From Desulforhopalus sp. (GTDB lineage Bacteria > Desulfobacterota > Desulfobulbia > Desulfobulbales > Desulfocapsaceae), in the NCBI GenBank assembly GCA_030247675.1, contig JAOTRX010000002.1, positions 1,054,001 through 1,118,000 of the forward strand: a stretch of 64,000 nt of DNA, written 5' to 3'. Positions within the stretch are counted from its first letter, which is position 1; each line of letters begins with the position of its first letter. The position numbers and the translations under genes were made by a program. The notes beneath the pieces were generated by a model, which did not search any database, was not told where the DNA came from, and worked only from the letters and a program-made list of their open reading frames with translations. Shown here in pieces: positions 42,423-52,303 of the stretch.

Positions 42423-43996
42423 TGTCGGATTGGTTCAAGGACAATCTGCTCGGCCTGCTGCCGCCGCTTTACGAGCACAACGACGAGGCCGGTGACCTGC
42501 GCACCTTTCTGAGCCTTCCCGCCGGAACGCTCGACGAGCTCAAGCAGGCCATCGACGACTTCCCGACCATCTTCGACATCGATCATTGCGACGAACGCTT
42601 CTTGCCGCTGCTGGCGAGACTGGTCGGCCTCGAAGTGGACGGCACCTGTTCGCCAGACTGCCAGCGCCGCCGCGTGCGGGAGGCGGTCGAAATCTATCGC
42701 CGCAAGGGCACTATCCCGGCCATCGAACGCGACTTTGACGCGCTCGGTTGGCAGGGGGAACTGCAGGAGACCTTCCGCTCGGCTCTGCGTCTCAATGCCC
42801 GCTCAAAACTCAGCAGCGCCAAGCTGCCCGGGCTGGTGTTCAGCCTCGGCGTGTTTCGCGTGCTGTGCCTCAACCAGACCGAGGGGCTGCGCGACGCCCT
42901 GGTGTTTCACCACCCGGCGGGCACGCGCTGTTTCTGGCTCCAGTTCCTCCTGGAATGGATCGATGGCGGCGCGATGCTCGACTTCGGGCACGCCAACGCC
43001 GTGCGCCGGATCGTGCTGGCGTTTCTCGACGAAACCTTCGTCCTCGGACGTTCCTCGCTCGGTTCCTGTCGTCACCTGACCAACAAGCAGAGGGCCTGGG
43101 AGCTGCTGCAGCTCACCAGCACCACGGAGATGATTCCGGAGATCGACCGGGCCGCCGTGAAGGTCTCCCGTTTTCACGGCCGCCAGAACCGGATGCGCCT
43201 GAACCACAAGGCCCTCAACGACTGGCGGCTCCCGTACACCCGCATCGGCGATGACCGGGTTTCCTTCTGCACGCCCATCTACACCGGCCGCGACTTCGAA
43301 GGGGATGTGCTGGAAAGCGGCTTGGGGCTGGGCGAGAGCCATCTCAACCGCAAGCCGCTGACCCATGGCGAGACCGCGCTGCGCTACTGCTTCCGGCAGA
43401 AGGATTTCTTTTTCGACACGCAGGCGGAACCGGTCGAGCGGGCGGAGGCCAAGTACGACCTGCGCCTGCCCTTGGAATCTCGACACCGTCTCTGCTTCCA
43501 GCTCGGCCGCGCCAGGCTCAACGCTGGTCTCGACCTCACCGCCAACCAGGGCGGCATCAGCAATCTGCTGCTCGCCTCCACCGCTGGCTGCGACGCGGAC
43601 GTCACCCTGGCCGTCGACCGGATCGACCGATGGCGGCGGAGAGGGCCTGTGTTCCGGCTCAACGCGAACACCCTGAACACCCGGTATCTGAGCAATGCGA
43701 ATCTGACCGGCGAACGGGCCTCGCTTGAAGTCTACGTGGACACGGGCTCTCTCCAGCGCCATCGGGTCGAGACCATGAAGCTGGGCGCGAGCCCGCTCAA
43801 TACCACCGGCCTGCGCCTTTCCGTGGATCGGACCCGCCCCATGCGCGTCAGCCGCATGCGCCTCAACCAGGCCGGATTCCGCTGGTCGCGGCCTTCCTAC
43901 CGCTGGCTGTTCCGTCAGCAGGATCTGCACGCGCCGACGCAGGCCGGGTTCGAGACCGCCACCAACAACTATCGCGCCACCCAGTGGCCCACCTGA
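42422..43996 (+). CDS. Tail protein I-like with long C-terminal extension
   Basis: A 524-aa protein. The first about 140 residues are gpI-like (LLPPLYEHNDEAGDLRTFLS, then DERFLPLLARLVGLEV and EAVEIYRRKGTIPAIERDF), the domain that attaches fibres to the baseplate. The remaining 380 residues are a long extension of short Arg/Leu/Asn repeats (MRLNHKALNDWRLPYTRIG; LNANTLNTRYLSNANLT) of a beta-structured or fibre-like character. P2 gpI is about 176 aa, so this is a greatly enlarged version. ATG 42422 overlaps the gpJ stop; no ATG lies closer upstream. Confidence 0.75.
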   Translation: MSDWFKDNLLGLLPPLYEHNDEAGDLRTFLSLPAGTLDELKQAIDDFPTIFDIDHCDERFLPLLARLVGLEVDGTCSPDCQRRRVREAVEIYRRKGTIPAIERDFDALGWQGELQETFRSALRLNARSKLSSAKLPGLVFSLGVFRVLCLNQTEGLRDALVFHHPAGTRCFWLQFLLEWIDGGAMLDFGHANAVRRIVLAFLDETFVLGRSSLGSCRHLTNKQRAWELLQLTSTTEMIPEIDRAAVKVSRFHGRQNRMRLNHKALNDWRLPYTRIGDDRVSFCTPIYTGRDFEGDVLESGLGLGESHLNRKPLTHGETALRYCFRQKDFFFDTQAEPVERAEAKYDLRLPLESRHRLCFQLGRARLNAGLDLTANQGGISNLLLASTAGCDADVTLAVDRIDRWRRRGPVFRLNANTLNTRYLSNANLTGERASLEVYVDTGSLQRHRVETMKLGASPLNTTGLRLSVDRTRPMRVSRMRLNQAGFRWSRPSYRWLFRQQDLHAPTQAGFETATNNYRATQWPT

Positions 43997-44006
43997 AGGA
44001 GAACCC

Positions 44007-44600
44007 ATGGCGATACATCTCTATCTTGACGAAGGGCTGACCCAGCAGATTTCCGAGGGAGATTTCAGCCGCCCCGAGGCCGAGAGCTACAACGGCACCG
44101 ACGGCGACATCAAGGATCGGCAACTCTACGTCGCCAACGAGCAGACGAGCCTCGCTTCGGTCATCGATGCGGCGCAGACCGCCATCGCCCTGGCCGAACC
44201 GCGCTTTGCCGACGGCGAACTCATCATCATCGACGGCGAGCAGATGCTCGTCGAAAGCGGCGGCGGCACCGCCAATCTCACCGTGCAGCGGGGCGTGGCC
44301 AACACCGCTGCGACCGCGCACGACGCTGGGACGACCGTCTATTCCGGCTACGACTACACCGGGCTGGTGCTCGATCCCATCGACGAAACCGGCACCGACG
44401 AAGCGGTCTGGTACCGGCTGGCCCTGACCCAGGCCGGACTCGACACCGCCACTCAGGGCGCACCGCTCAATCTCGGTGACAAGGCCTTCCAGCAGACGCT
44501 GTCTTTCTGGCGGCGTTGCACCGTGCTCCCGGGCACGCCGGTGCAAAACAAACTCGACATCAAGCTGCGCCTGACCGGCACGGAAAACCCAATTCTCTAA
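44007..44600 (+). CDS. Unknown tail/fibre-region protein
   Basis: A 197-aa protein, beta-rich and acidic (ISEGDFSRPEAESYNGTDGD; GGGTANLTVQRGVANTAATA). Repeated short strands suggest a virion surface role. It lies between gpI and fibre genes, with AAGGAG upstream. No family is recognised. Confidence 0.5.
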   Translation: MAIHLYLDEGLTQQISEGDFSRPEAESYNGTDGDIKDRQLYVANEQTSLASVIDAAQTAIALAEPRFADGELIIIDGEQMLVESGGGTANLTVQRGVANTAATAHDAGTTVYSGYDYTGLVLDPIDETGTDEAVWYRLALTQAGLDTATQGAPLNLGDKAFQQTLSFWRRCTVLPGTPVQNKLDIKLRLTGTENPIL

Positions 44601-44610
44601 GGAGGCCGCC

Positions 44611-45600
44611 ATGGCATACCACAGCATTCAAGGACTCGCCCACGGTCGGCTCGACCTGCTCAATCAACTGCGGACCTTCCTGGTGACCACCACCGGCTGG
44701 ACCCTGCACGACGACCAGTCGGCCGACCCGCAGCCGTATTTCGTCTTCAAGTCGCACGGGGAATCCGGGGCCGAGGACGTCTATCTGCAGTTCCGTATCA
44801 GCACCACCTCCGGGCGGATTCACGTCGCGGCATTCCAGTATTGGGACGCGGCCACCCACACCGGCGTCAACGAGGCGTCGCACACCAGTTACACCTACCT
44901 GCGGGTGGAGGACAGCGCCGACTTCATCTTCTGGCTGTTCGCCGATCTCGACCACGTCTTCGTGGTGACCAAGCTCATCTCCACCTACTACGGCCATTAC
45001 AGCGGATCGCTGAAACGGTTCTGGTCGGGGGCTGTCGCGCTCACACAGGCGGCGGTCACTGCAGGAAGCGGTGTGGTGCTTCAGGTCAACGACGCCACCG
45101 TAGTCACACCCGGACAAGACTATGTGATCAAGGACGACGCGGGCATCGAACGCGTACGAGTGAGCGCCATCGACACCGCCGTCACGCCAAACACCATCAC
45201 CGTCGAAACCCTCGTTCGGGATTACGCCTCGGGGGCCAAGATCGGCGAGGACCCGCAGCCGGTCATCAACAGTTACTACAACGCGCCGGGCACCTTCTAC
45301 GCCGTGAACAAGTTCGACGGCTGGACTTCCGCGTCCGGTCAGCAGGGTCGCTGCGGTGCGGCAAATGGCGGGCTCCAGGGCGAAACCGATCCGGAGATGC
45401 GCTACGGCACCACCATCCTCTTTCCCTGGCTCGCCTCGATGTCCGGCTCCGCCGCCTACCAGGAACTGCGCGGCGAACTCATCGAGATCTTCGCCGTGGG
45501 CGGCGGCAACGTCGCCTCTGAAGACACCATCCAGATCGGAACAGACAGCTACCGCGTGTTCAACCTGACCACCGGCGGCTGGTGCGCGGTGAAGGAGTAA
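44611..45600 (+). CDS. Unknown fibre-region protein
   Basis: A 329-aa protein with an aromatic, beta-rich N-terminus (TGWTLHDDQSADPQPYFVFK; FQYWDAATHTGV) and a middle with VTPNTITVETLVRDYASGAK. It is 10 bp after the preceding gene and 4 bp before the next. No enzyme motif or membrane segment is visible; a receptor-binding or fibre-attachment role is likely from position. Confidence 0.5.
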   Translation: MAYHSIQGLAHGRLDLLNQLRTFLVTTTGWTLHDDQSADPQPYFVFKSHGESGAEDVYLQFRISTTSGRIHVAAFQYWDAATHTGVNEASHTSYTYLRVEDSADFIFWLFADLDHVFVVTKLISTYYGHYSGSLKRFWSGAVALTQAAVTAGSGVVLQVNDATVVTPGQDYVIKDDAGIERVRVSAIDTAVTPNTITVETLVRDYASGAKIGEDPQPVINSYYNAPGTFYAVNKFDGWTSASGQQGRCGAANGGLQGETDPEMRYGTTILFPWLASMSGSAAYQELRGELIEIFAVGGGNVASEDTIQIGTDSYRVFNLTTGGWCAVKE

Positions 45601-45604
45601 CGCC

Positions 45605-45736
45605 ATGGCAACGCATAGCGGAAAGCTCAAATTCGTCACCACGATCACCGGCCAGCGACGCCCGGAAACGCTCCTGTCCATGAACCGTGGCCAGGCTCTC
45701 AAGCTCTGCGGGAGGATTCGCCGTGGCCGTGCATAA
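45605..45736 (+). CDS. Very small basic protein
   Basis: A 43-aa Arg/Lys-rich ORF (KLKFVTTITGQRRPETLLS, then CGRIRRGRA). AAGGAG and ATG 45605 follow the previous stop by 4 bp, and it overlaps the start of the next gene by 14 bp. Spacing and ribosome site favour translation; function is unknown. Confidence 0.45.
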   Translation: MATHSGKLKFVTTITGQRRPETLLSMNRGQALKLCGRIRRGRA

Positions 45737-46184
45737 GGGACAACTGGCATCCATCACCACCCGCAGAGGCATCCGGCGGCCGGAACTGCTCGCCATCGGC
45801 GCGGCGCAACCCGGAGCGCTCTTCGAGCTGTTTTCCGGGGCACCGGCTAGGCGCACGGTGATGGTCCGGGCCGACAGCGCAGTACGGGTCGCCCATCGGC
45901 TCGAACGTCGGTCCGACCTCGCGCTTCGCGTGAACAACCACCTGAACCGGAACACCGACCTGTGGCTCATCATCCATGGACGTCTGGGCGTCGATGCCGA
46001 CACGGCGGTGCGGGTGACGCGCCCCTGGCTGCGGAGCATCGACACCAGCGTCCGGACATCCGGCGCACACATCAGCCGATCCGACACCGTTCAGCGCATC
46101 GCGATCCCGGCCGGGCTGCTGGCCGACACGCGCCAGATCCTGTTCGCGGTGCTCATCGATCAAGACCACGAAATTCAGACCTAA
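45723..46184 (+). CDS. Unknown Arg-rich fibre-region protein
   Basis: A 153-aa protein rich in Arg with a repeated pattern of R-x-D-(T/L)-x-x-R (ADSAVRVAHRLERRSDLALRV, shortened here; NTDLWLIIHGRLGVDADTAV), which looks like an internally repeated beta module. GTG 45723 is chosen because GGGAGG precedes it by 7 nt. It overlaps the 43-aa gene. No family is recognised. Confidence 0.5.
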   Translation: MAVHKGQLASITTRRGIRRPELLAIGAAQPGALFELFSGAPARRTVMVRADSAVRVAHRLERRSDLALRVNNHLNRNTDLWLIIHGRLGVDADTAVRVTRPWLRSIDTSVRTSGAHISRSDTVQRIAIPAGLLADTRQILFAVLIDQDHEIQT

Positions 46185-46196
46185 AGGAGAACAGCA

Positions 46197-46730
46197 ATGG
46201 CACTGGGACTCATCGTCAAAACCGGCCGGATACTGACGGCCAAACTCCTCCTCGGCCAGGCCGTGGACGGCATCACCCACTGCGCCATCGGCGACGGGGA
46301 TGCCAGCTTCACCGACCCGCAGAATCCGCCCGCGCCGGACATCGGCCAGACCGGACTCAGAAACGAACGCGCCCGCAAGCGCTACTACAAGCGGACCTTC
46401 CTCAAGGAGGACGCCGAAGGGGCGCTCCTGGTCAACGGCGTGCGCTACCTGGAAACCGGCGAGGAGACCAACACCATCGGCATCTTCTTTCGCTTCGACG
46501 AGGCCGAGGCCAACGGCATCACCATCCGCGAATACGGCTTCTTCGGCGGCGACGTGCAGTACGTGGAAAGCGTCACCGGGGATCTCGCCATGGGCGGCGT
46601 GTTCCATCAGGACACCAACCCGACCGGCGAGGTGCTGCACCCGGGCTACCTGTACGAGGTGAAGAACATTCCCGACTTCAACAAGATTTCCGACACCCGC
46701 GTGGAGCTGGTCGGGATCATCAAGATCTAA
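46197..46730 (+). CDS. Tail fibre-associated protein
   Basis: A 177-aa protein with the plan of small phage fibre/collar proteins: TAKLLLGQAVDGITHCAIGD near the N-terminus, EETNTIGIFFRFDEAEANG centrally and a C-terminal VELVGIIKI. It is alpha/beta with strong strands. GGAG precedes ATG 46197. It lies between the fibre-region genes and the 1182-aa fibre. Confidence 0.6.
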   Translation: MALGLIVKTGRILTAKLLLGQAVDGITHCAIGDGDASFTDPQNPPAPDIGQTGLRNERARKRYYKRTFLKEDAEGALLVNGVRYLETGEETNTIGIFFRFDEAEANGITIREYGFFGGDVQYVESVTGDLAMGGVFHQDTNPTGEVLHPGYLYEVKNIPDFNKISDTRVELVGIIKI

Positions 46731-46745
46731 CTGGAGGATTCAAAC

Positions 46746-49700
46746 ATGAGCATCTCACGCGAGACATTCGACCCGACCAAGAATTACAAGCGCATCCGTT
46801 ACCATCAGGATCGCGACCTGCTGGATTCCGAACTCAACGAGCAGCAGGACATCATCAACCTGGAGCGGCGCAAGATCGCCGACATCCTGTTCAAGGAAGG
46901 CTCCATCATCATGGGCCTCGAGGTCAGCGCGACCGCCAACGTCCTGACCCTGGCCCCGGGCGTGGTCTACATCGACGGCCATCTGGAACAGGTGAGCGGC
47001 GCGACCCTGACCTATGACCCGGCCACCACCAGCGGGGCCGATTACGTTTACGTGGAGCTGCTGAAGTACAACTACGGCTACACCCAGGACCCGGCCCTGA
47101 TCAATCCGGCCACCGGCGAGCCCACCGCCGAACGGGAAAAATGGGTTCTCTCTCTCAAGGCGACGGATACCAGCGGCCAGACGCTGCCCAACAACGTGAC
47201 CGAGCGTCGGGTGATCCCGATCTACAAGTTCGACCGCGAGAGCGGAGACGTCACGCCGACGGTGCAGGAGAAGTCCAACCTATACCTGCGGGATCTGCTG
47301 GGCACGCTGCCGGGCAGCCGGATTACCGTCTCCTCGATCACCGAGGACCAGCTCTCATTCGCCGCCGCCGAGGGTCTCAACTCACTGATTCAGAACCTGG
47401 CCGAGCGCACCTTCGACCAGGCCGGAAGCTACCTGGTGCGTGGCTTTGACACCTTTATCGACGGCGTCGACGACGACAGCGTGGAGGCGATCACCAACGC
47501 CGGACGCGCCTACATCCAGGGCTTCCGGCATCAGCGCGATCTGCCCACCTCGACCCTGGTGCCCAAATCCATCGCCACCAAGTCGGTGCGCGGCGAGCAG
47601 AAGACCTTCGACATCAACAAGCGCCGCTATCCAGTCAACTCCACGCCGCTCAAGGAGACGACCCAGGTGGAGGCCATCGTCGAGATCACCCGCAACGTCA
47701 CTCGCGGCTCGGTGGGCGGTGGCGAAGACCTGCTCGACCCCAATCCGGTAGTGGACATCCTCGAGGTCAGCCAGGGAGCGACCATCTTCCAGGAGGGCGT
47801 GGACTGGCAGCAGTCGGGCAACCATGTCGACTGGCTCGGCTCCGGTAACGAACCGGCCATCGGCACCACCTACACGGTGCGCTGGACCTACACCAAGCAG
47901 ATGGTCAAGGGCACCGACTATGTGGACAGCGGCTGGTTCGGACAGGTCAACCACCCGGCGGCCGGAAACTACTTCTATCTGGTGACCGCCTACAACGCCA
48001 CCGGCGAGACGGCCTTCAACGCCGCTGCGGTCATTGCCCGGGCCACCACCGCCGGGGAGATGAACAAGCTCTCCTGGCTACCGGTCAGCGGCGCGACCGG
48101 CTATCGCGTCTACCGGGCCGCCACCAACGGCGCACGCACCGACTACAAGCGACTGATGGAACTGGGCAGCGAGGCGATCTCCTACGTCGACGACGGTGTC
48201 GAAGAGATCGGCACCGCTTCGCCTCCCGCCACCAACACGGCCGGACTCACCATGTCGCCGGTGCAGCTCGAGCTGGGCAATCTCAATGTGATCAACTTCG
48301 GGCGCGGCAGCCTCGGCGACCAGCCGGTGAACGGTTCCAACTGCAGCCTGGACTACGACTATTACCTCGGCCGTCGCGACATCGTTTACGCCACCACCAC
48401 CGAGATCAAGCGGCTGGAAGGGGCTCCGGCCGATTTCCCGAAGCTGCCCATCGTGCCGGAAAACGCCCTGGGGCTGGGCAGCATCGACTGCCCGCCCAAC
48501 TCCACCGACATGGAGATCCGCAACTTCGGCCTGACCCGCATCACCATGGACCAGATCCACGACATCATTCAGGACGTCGAGGATCTGAAGTACAACGATG
48601 CCCAGTACCAGATGAACAACGAGCTGCAGAACCGGGACGCCCAGACCAAGAAAGGCATCTACTCGGACGACTTCTCGAACACCGCCCAGTCGGACATCTA
48701 CCACGCCGAATGGGACGCCCGGGTGAACGAGATCGCCCGCTTCGTCGCGCCGGACCGCATTCCGCACTCCACCGTGCTCTCGGTCGATCAGGCGGGCAGC
48801 AACGCCAGCTTCTTCGGCAGCCTGGTGCTGCTGCCGGGCAACGAGACCGTGCTGGTGGAGCAGAACGACTGGTCCGAGGAGCGCAACATCAACCCCTACG
48901 CGGTGTTCGACAAGCCCCCGGCCATGCTGCAGATCACGCCCAACCTCGGGCGGCGCGGCCAGACCGGCATCGCCGTCACCGGCATCAACTTCACCCCGAG
49001 CAAGTCCGGCATCGTGCTGCGCTGCGACGGCCAGGTGATGGCCAGCAACCTGATCAGCGACGAGGCCGGTCGGGTCAGCGCCTCCTTCACCATTCCGACC
49101 AACGCCCGCAACGGCAACCGCATCGTGGAGATGGCCGACGGCGTCTACTCGGCCCGGGCCAGCCTGCAGATTAACGATCCGCTGGTCATTACCCGCATCG
49201 AGCGCATCATCGAGAACCGCATCATCCGCGTGCCCGTGGTGCAGGTGGTCTGGCGCACTCAGACCATCTTCGTACCCCGCGATCCGCTGGCCCAGACCTT
49301 CAGTTTCACCCAAAACCAGGTGATCTCCAGCATCGGGCTGCAGTTCACCGCCAGGGACCCGAGCATCCCGGTCACCGTGCAGATTCGCGGCGTCACCACC
49401 GGTCTGCCCAACGGCGTGGTGTTCGCCGAGAAGGTGCTGGCCCCGAACGAGATCAGCCTGAGCGGCGAGACCCGCATTCGCTTCGACGACCCGTTCTACG
49501 CCGAGGCCAACACCAGCTATTCCGTGGTGCTGCTGACCAACAGCACCAATTACAAGGTCCGCACCGCCACCCTCGGCAAGATGGGCCGCTGGGGCATCAT
49601 CACCCGGCAGACCTACATGGAAGGTGTGCTACTGGAGAGCTCCAACGCCGAAACCTGGACGCCGCTCAACGGCTCCGACCTGGCGATGAAGATCTACGGC

Positions 49701-50294
49701 TACAATTTTCAATCCGAGGGGATGATCCGCTTCCAGCCGATCACCGGCGTGCAGTTCTCCGACATCAACCTCGACGAATACTCGGCCATCCCCCAAAGCA
49801 CCGCCCTCGATTGGGAATACTCCACCGACGGCGGCGTGACCTGGGACGCCATGGTTCCCGCCGAGGAGGAACGGCTGCCCAACCTCGCCACCCGGGTCCA
49901 GATCCGCGTGCGCCTGAGCAGCTCGCTTTCCAACGACACCCCGGCCATCAACTTCCGCGACGTCAACCTGGTGGGCTACCTCAACAAGACCACCGGGGCC
50001 TACCTGACCCGCGAGAATGAGCTGACCCAGGGGGTGGAATCGACCAAGGCCTATGTGCAGATGCAAATCCCCAGCGGCACCACCCTGCAATGGTTTGCCA
50101 GCAACGACGGCGGCCTGACCTGGGAGGCGATGACCATCCAGGACACCCGGCCCATCGACGAGAACTGGACCGAGTACACCCTGGTGCGAACCTTCACGGA
50201 CAACACCGGCAACAAGGTCCGCTACAAGGCCGAGATGACCGGCACGCCGCTGATCTACCCGCGCATCCATTCGCTGGGCGCGACCCTGAGCTAA
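46746..50294 (+). CDS. Large tail fibre / DUF4815-like protein with IPT domain
   Basis: A 1182-aa protein. The N-terminus matches DUF4815-type baseplate/fibre proteins (FDPTKNYKRIRYHQDRDLL, then DSELNEQQDIINLERRKIAD). Around 365-475 there is a fibronectin-like segment (SWLPVSGATGYRVYRAATNG), near 730-800 an IPT/TIG Ig-like domain (PNLGRRGQTGIAVTGINFTP), and later beta domains with WYSTDGGVTW-like repeats (LDWEYSTDGGVTWDAM; LQWFASNDGGLTWEAM). It is likely the main long fibre. ATG 46746 follows GGAGG. Confidence 0.78.
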   Translation: MSISRETFDPTKNYKRIRYHQDRDLLDSELNEQQDIINLERRKIADILFKEGSIIMGLEVSATANVLTLAPGVVYIDGHLEQVSGATLTYDPATTSGADYVYVELLKYNYGYTQDPALINPATGEPTAEREKWVLSLKATDTSGQTLPNNVTERRVIPIYKFDRESGDVTPTVQEKSNLYLRDLLGTLPGSRITVSSITEDQLSFAAAEGLNSLIQNLAERTFDQAGSYLVRGFDTFIDGVDDDSVEAITNAGRAYIQGFRHQRDLPTSTLVPKSIATKSVRGEQKTFDINKRRYPVNSTPLKETTQVEAIVEITRNVTRGSVGGGEDLLDPNPVVDILEVSQGATIFQEGVDWQQSGNHVDWLGSGNEPAIGTTYTVRWTYTKQMVKGTDYVDSGWFGQVNHPAAGNYFYLVTAYNATGETAFNAAAVIARATTAGEMNKLSWLPVSGATGYRVYRAATNGARTDYKRLMELGSEAISYVDDGVEEIGTASPPATNTAGLTMSPVQLELGNLNVINFGRGSLGDQPVNGSNCSLDYDYYLGRRDIVYATTTEIKRLEGAPADFPKLPIVPENALGLGSIDCPPNSTDMEIRNFGLTRITMDQIHDIIQDVEDLKYNDAQYQMNNELQNRDAQTKKGIYSDDFSNTAQSDIYHAEWDARVNEIARFVAPDRIPHSTVLSVDQAGSNASFFGSLVLLPGNETVLVEQNDWSEERNINPYAVFDKPPAMLQITPNLGRRGQTGIAVTGINFTPSKSGIVLRCDGQVMASNLISDEAGRVSASFTIPTNARNGNRIVEMADGVYSARASLQINDPLVITRIERIIENRIIRVPVVQVVWRTQTIFVPRDPLAQTFSFTQNQVISSIGLQFTARDPSIPVTVQIRGVTTGLPNGVVFAEKVLAPNEISLSGETRIRFDDPFYAEANTSYSVVLLTNSTNYKVRTATLGKMGRWGIITRQTYMEGVLLESSNAETWTPLNGSDLAMKIYGYNFQSEGMIRFQPITGVQFSDINLDEYSAIPQSTALDWEYSTDGGVTWDAMVPAEEERLPNLATRVQIRVRLSSSLSNDTPAINFRDVNLVGYLNKTTGAYLTRENELTQGVESTKAYVQMQIPSGTTLQWFASNDGGLTWEAMTIQDTRPIDENWTEYTLVRTFTDNTGNKVRYKAEMTGTPLIYPRIHSLGATLS

Positions 50295-50306
50295 GGAGGC
50301 ACGGCC

Positions 50307-50564
50307 ATGATCGTTCGACGCAAAGGCGGCCTGACCGAGTTCATCCCCACGCCGCAGGAGAAGCGCGACGGCCTGATCCGCGACCACGCCCTGGGACTGC
50401 TGGAGAATCTGCACCAGCGCCTGGCGCGGCTGGAACGGGCATCAAAGATCCCGACCGACGAAGCGGAGGCCTTCACGGCGCTGCTGGCGCGGATGCGGGC
50501 CGATGAGTCGCGCAACCTCGAGCTGCACGCCAGCCTGATCACCTCCGATACCGCCTCCGGCTGA
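50307..50564 (+). CDS. Small helical protein after the fibre
   Basis: An 85-aa protein, basic N-terminus then two helices (LLENLHQRLARLERASKIPT; EAFTALLARMRADESRN). It may be a fibre chaperone or attachment protein, as small genes after fibres often are. It is the last gene of the structural operon; a hairpin follows at 50590. Confidence 0.5.
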   Translation: MIVRRKGGLTEFIPTPQEKRDGLIRDHALGLLENLHQRLARLERASKIPTDEAEAFTALLARMRADESRNLELHASLITSDTASG

Positions 50565-50589
50565 CCGGCTCACTGCCACCGCCAACCCA

Positions 50590-50625
50590 GAAACCCCGGA
50601 TACGGCCAGCCCGTTCCGGGGTTTC
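50590..50625. terminator. Strong hairpin at end of the structural operon
   Basis: An 11-bp perfect stem GAAACCCCGGA / TCCGGGGTTTC (50590-50600 and 50615-50625) with a 14-nt loop. It lacks a long T tract. It lies 25 bp after the last fibre gene, so it probably ends the phage late transcript. Confidence 0.6.
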
Positions 50626-50813
50626 TGCCGCCTGTGCGCCGCCCAATCCGTCCAAGCTCGCAAGTTATTGAAAATAAACGTGTTAAATGTCGTCTTCGGC
50701 TGTTCTTCTACTTGATTTGTGTCCGGAAAGAAGCATTCATTCATGGTGTAATCGGAGGCTGAAAAGCCTTGCCAGACAACGACTTATAAGCGCCACGAAC
50801 GACGGAGGCACGC

Positions 50814-51770
50814 ATGAACCTGAAAGAGATCCACTACGGGATCGAGATCGAGACCGTAAAACGCACCCGGGAGCAGATCGCCTGGGCCATCCACTCGGTG
50901 GTAGGCGGCACGGTCCGCCATGTCGGCATCCCCAGCAGCTATGACCCCTGGGAGGTCGAGGACCTGCGCGGCCGCGTCTGGAAGGTGGTGGGGGACGCCT
51001 CCCTGACCAGCGTCCCGGCCCATCTGCGGGCCGAGGTGGTCAGCCCGGTGCTCGGCTACGACGACATCCCGCAACTGCAGGAGGCGGTCCGGGCCATCCG
51101 CCGCGCCGGAGGCAAGATCAACAGCCAGTGCGGCATTCACATCCATATCGACGCCGCGCCCTTCGACGGCAGACACCTGGGTAACCTGGCCAAGATCATT
51201 TACAAGCAGGAGCCGCTAATCCTCCACGCCCTCGACATCAGCCGCGACCGGCTCAATCGCTACACCCGGCCGGTCAGCGATGAACTGATCCAGCGTATCG
51301 AACAGCATCGCCCGCGCACCAAGGACCAGCTCAACCGAATCTGGTACGGCTACCACAACCGCCAGCCCCAGCACTACGACAACAGCCGCTATCACGGGGT
51401 CAACCTGCACAACGTCTGGTACCGGGGCACGGTGGAGTTCCGCTGGTTCGAGGCGACCCTCCATGCGGGACGGATCAAAGCCTACCTGCAATTCTGCCTC
51501 GCCGTCGCCGCCAAGGCGCTCAACGGTCGGGCAGCCTCCAGCCGCAAGCGGGATTTCGATCCCCAAAGCGCCAAGTACGACTTCCGGGTCTTCCTGCTCC
51601 ACCTCGGCCTGATCGGCGACGAGTTCAAGACCGCCCGCAAGCATCTGATGGCCAACATGCCCGGCGACGCAGCCTTCAAGAACGGACGCCCCAAACCGCA
51701 GGACGTCCTTCCGGACGAAACAACCACTCTCACCAACGAGGCCGGGCAAGTTCCCGGCCTCACTGTTTAA
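50814..51770 (+). CDS. Amidoligase-family (glutamine synthetase-like fold) enzyme
   Basis: A 318-aa carboxylate-amine ligase-like enzyme of the amidoligase type. It has YGIEIET near residue 8, an acidic/His segment CGIHIHIDA (about 104) and [14 protein letters not shown] (about 207), the pattern of the GCS-like amidoligase superfamily. It would form an amide bond with ATP. GGAGG lies 6 nt upstream of ATG. Its companions (a DUF5049-like protein, class II glutamine amidotransferase and cyclotransferase) form the known phage/prophage amidoligase set, thought to make or edit gamma-glutamyl-type metabolites or modify proteins. Substrate unknown. Confidence 0.75.
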   Translation: MNLKEIHYGIEIETVKRTREQIAWAIHSVVGGTVRHVGIPSSYDPWEVEDLRGRVWKVVGDASLTSVPAHLRAEVVSPVLGYDDIPQLQEAVRAIRRAGGKINSQCGIHIHIDAAPFDGRHLGNLAKIIYKQEPLILHALDISRDRLNRYTRPVSDELIQRIEQHRPRTKDQLNRIWYGYHNRQPQHYDNSRYHGVNLHNVWYRGTVEFRWFEATLHAGRIKAYLQFCLAVAAKALNGRAASSRKRDFDPQSAKYDFRVFLLHLGLIGDEFKTARKHLMANMPGDAAFKNGRPKPQDVLPDETTTLTNEAGQVPGLTV

Positions 51771-51781
51771 GGAGGTGCCCC

Positions 51782-52303
51782 ATGAAGATTCTGATCCGCT
51801 CCACCACGCTGGACGGCGAACCGATCCCAGGCAGCGGGGAAACCCTGCAAGCCGACGACTGCCTCGAAGTTGTCGAGCTGATGCGCGGCCAGACGCCATT
51901 TACCGCCAGCCGAGCACCCCGGGACTACATGACCGAGGTGCTCTCAGGCATCGAAGGCGGGCCGACCCAGCCATTGCCGGAGGATGCCGCCGCTGCGGCC
52001 GCCGAGTTTCTGACCCGTCTGGCGCGGCACGGCCTGATCGAGTTCCTGCCTGACGACAAGGCCAGCGATCCCTGGCCGGAACGCTTCCTCGAAGCCCTGG
52101 AGACGGTGCGGCTCTCCGGGCGCACCAACATGCTCGATCACCCGGAGGTGACCCGGCTGATCGCCGAGATGGGCTACCCGGAGGTGGCCGAGTGGCTGGC
52201 TGACCACCGGCGCGAATACGCGGCCTTCGTCCTCGAGGGGACGAGACCGCTCGGCAAGAACTTCGGCGGCAAGGAGGACCCGGCTCCATGTGCGGACAAG
52301 TAG
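51782..52303 (+). CDS. DUF5049-like protein in amidoligase cassette
   Basis: A 173-aa protein. The C-terminal half includes RFLEALETVRLSGRTNMLD, then EVTRLIAEMGYPEVAEWLAD, a DUF5049-like pattern; the N-terminal half has a short strand and helices around LEVVELMRGQTPFTASR. It is 11 bp after the amidoligase and overlaps the amidotransferase gene by 16 bp. Family role unknown. Confidence 0.6.
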   Translation: MKILIRSTTLDGEPIPGSGETLQADDCLEVVELMRGQTPFTASRAPRDYMTEVLSGIEGGPTQPLPEDAAAAAAEFLTRLARHGLIEFLPDDKASDPWPERFLEALETVRLSGRTNMLDHPEVTRLIAEMGYPEVAEWLADHRREYAAFVLEGTRPLGKNFGGKEDPAPCADK

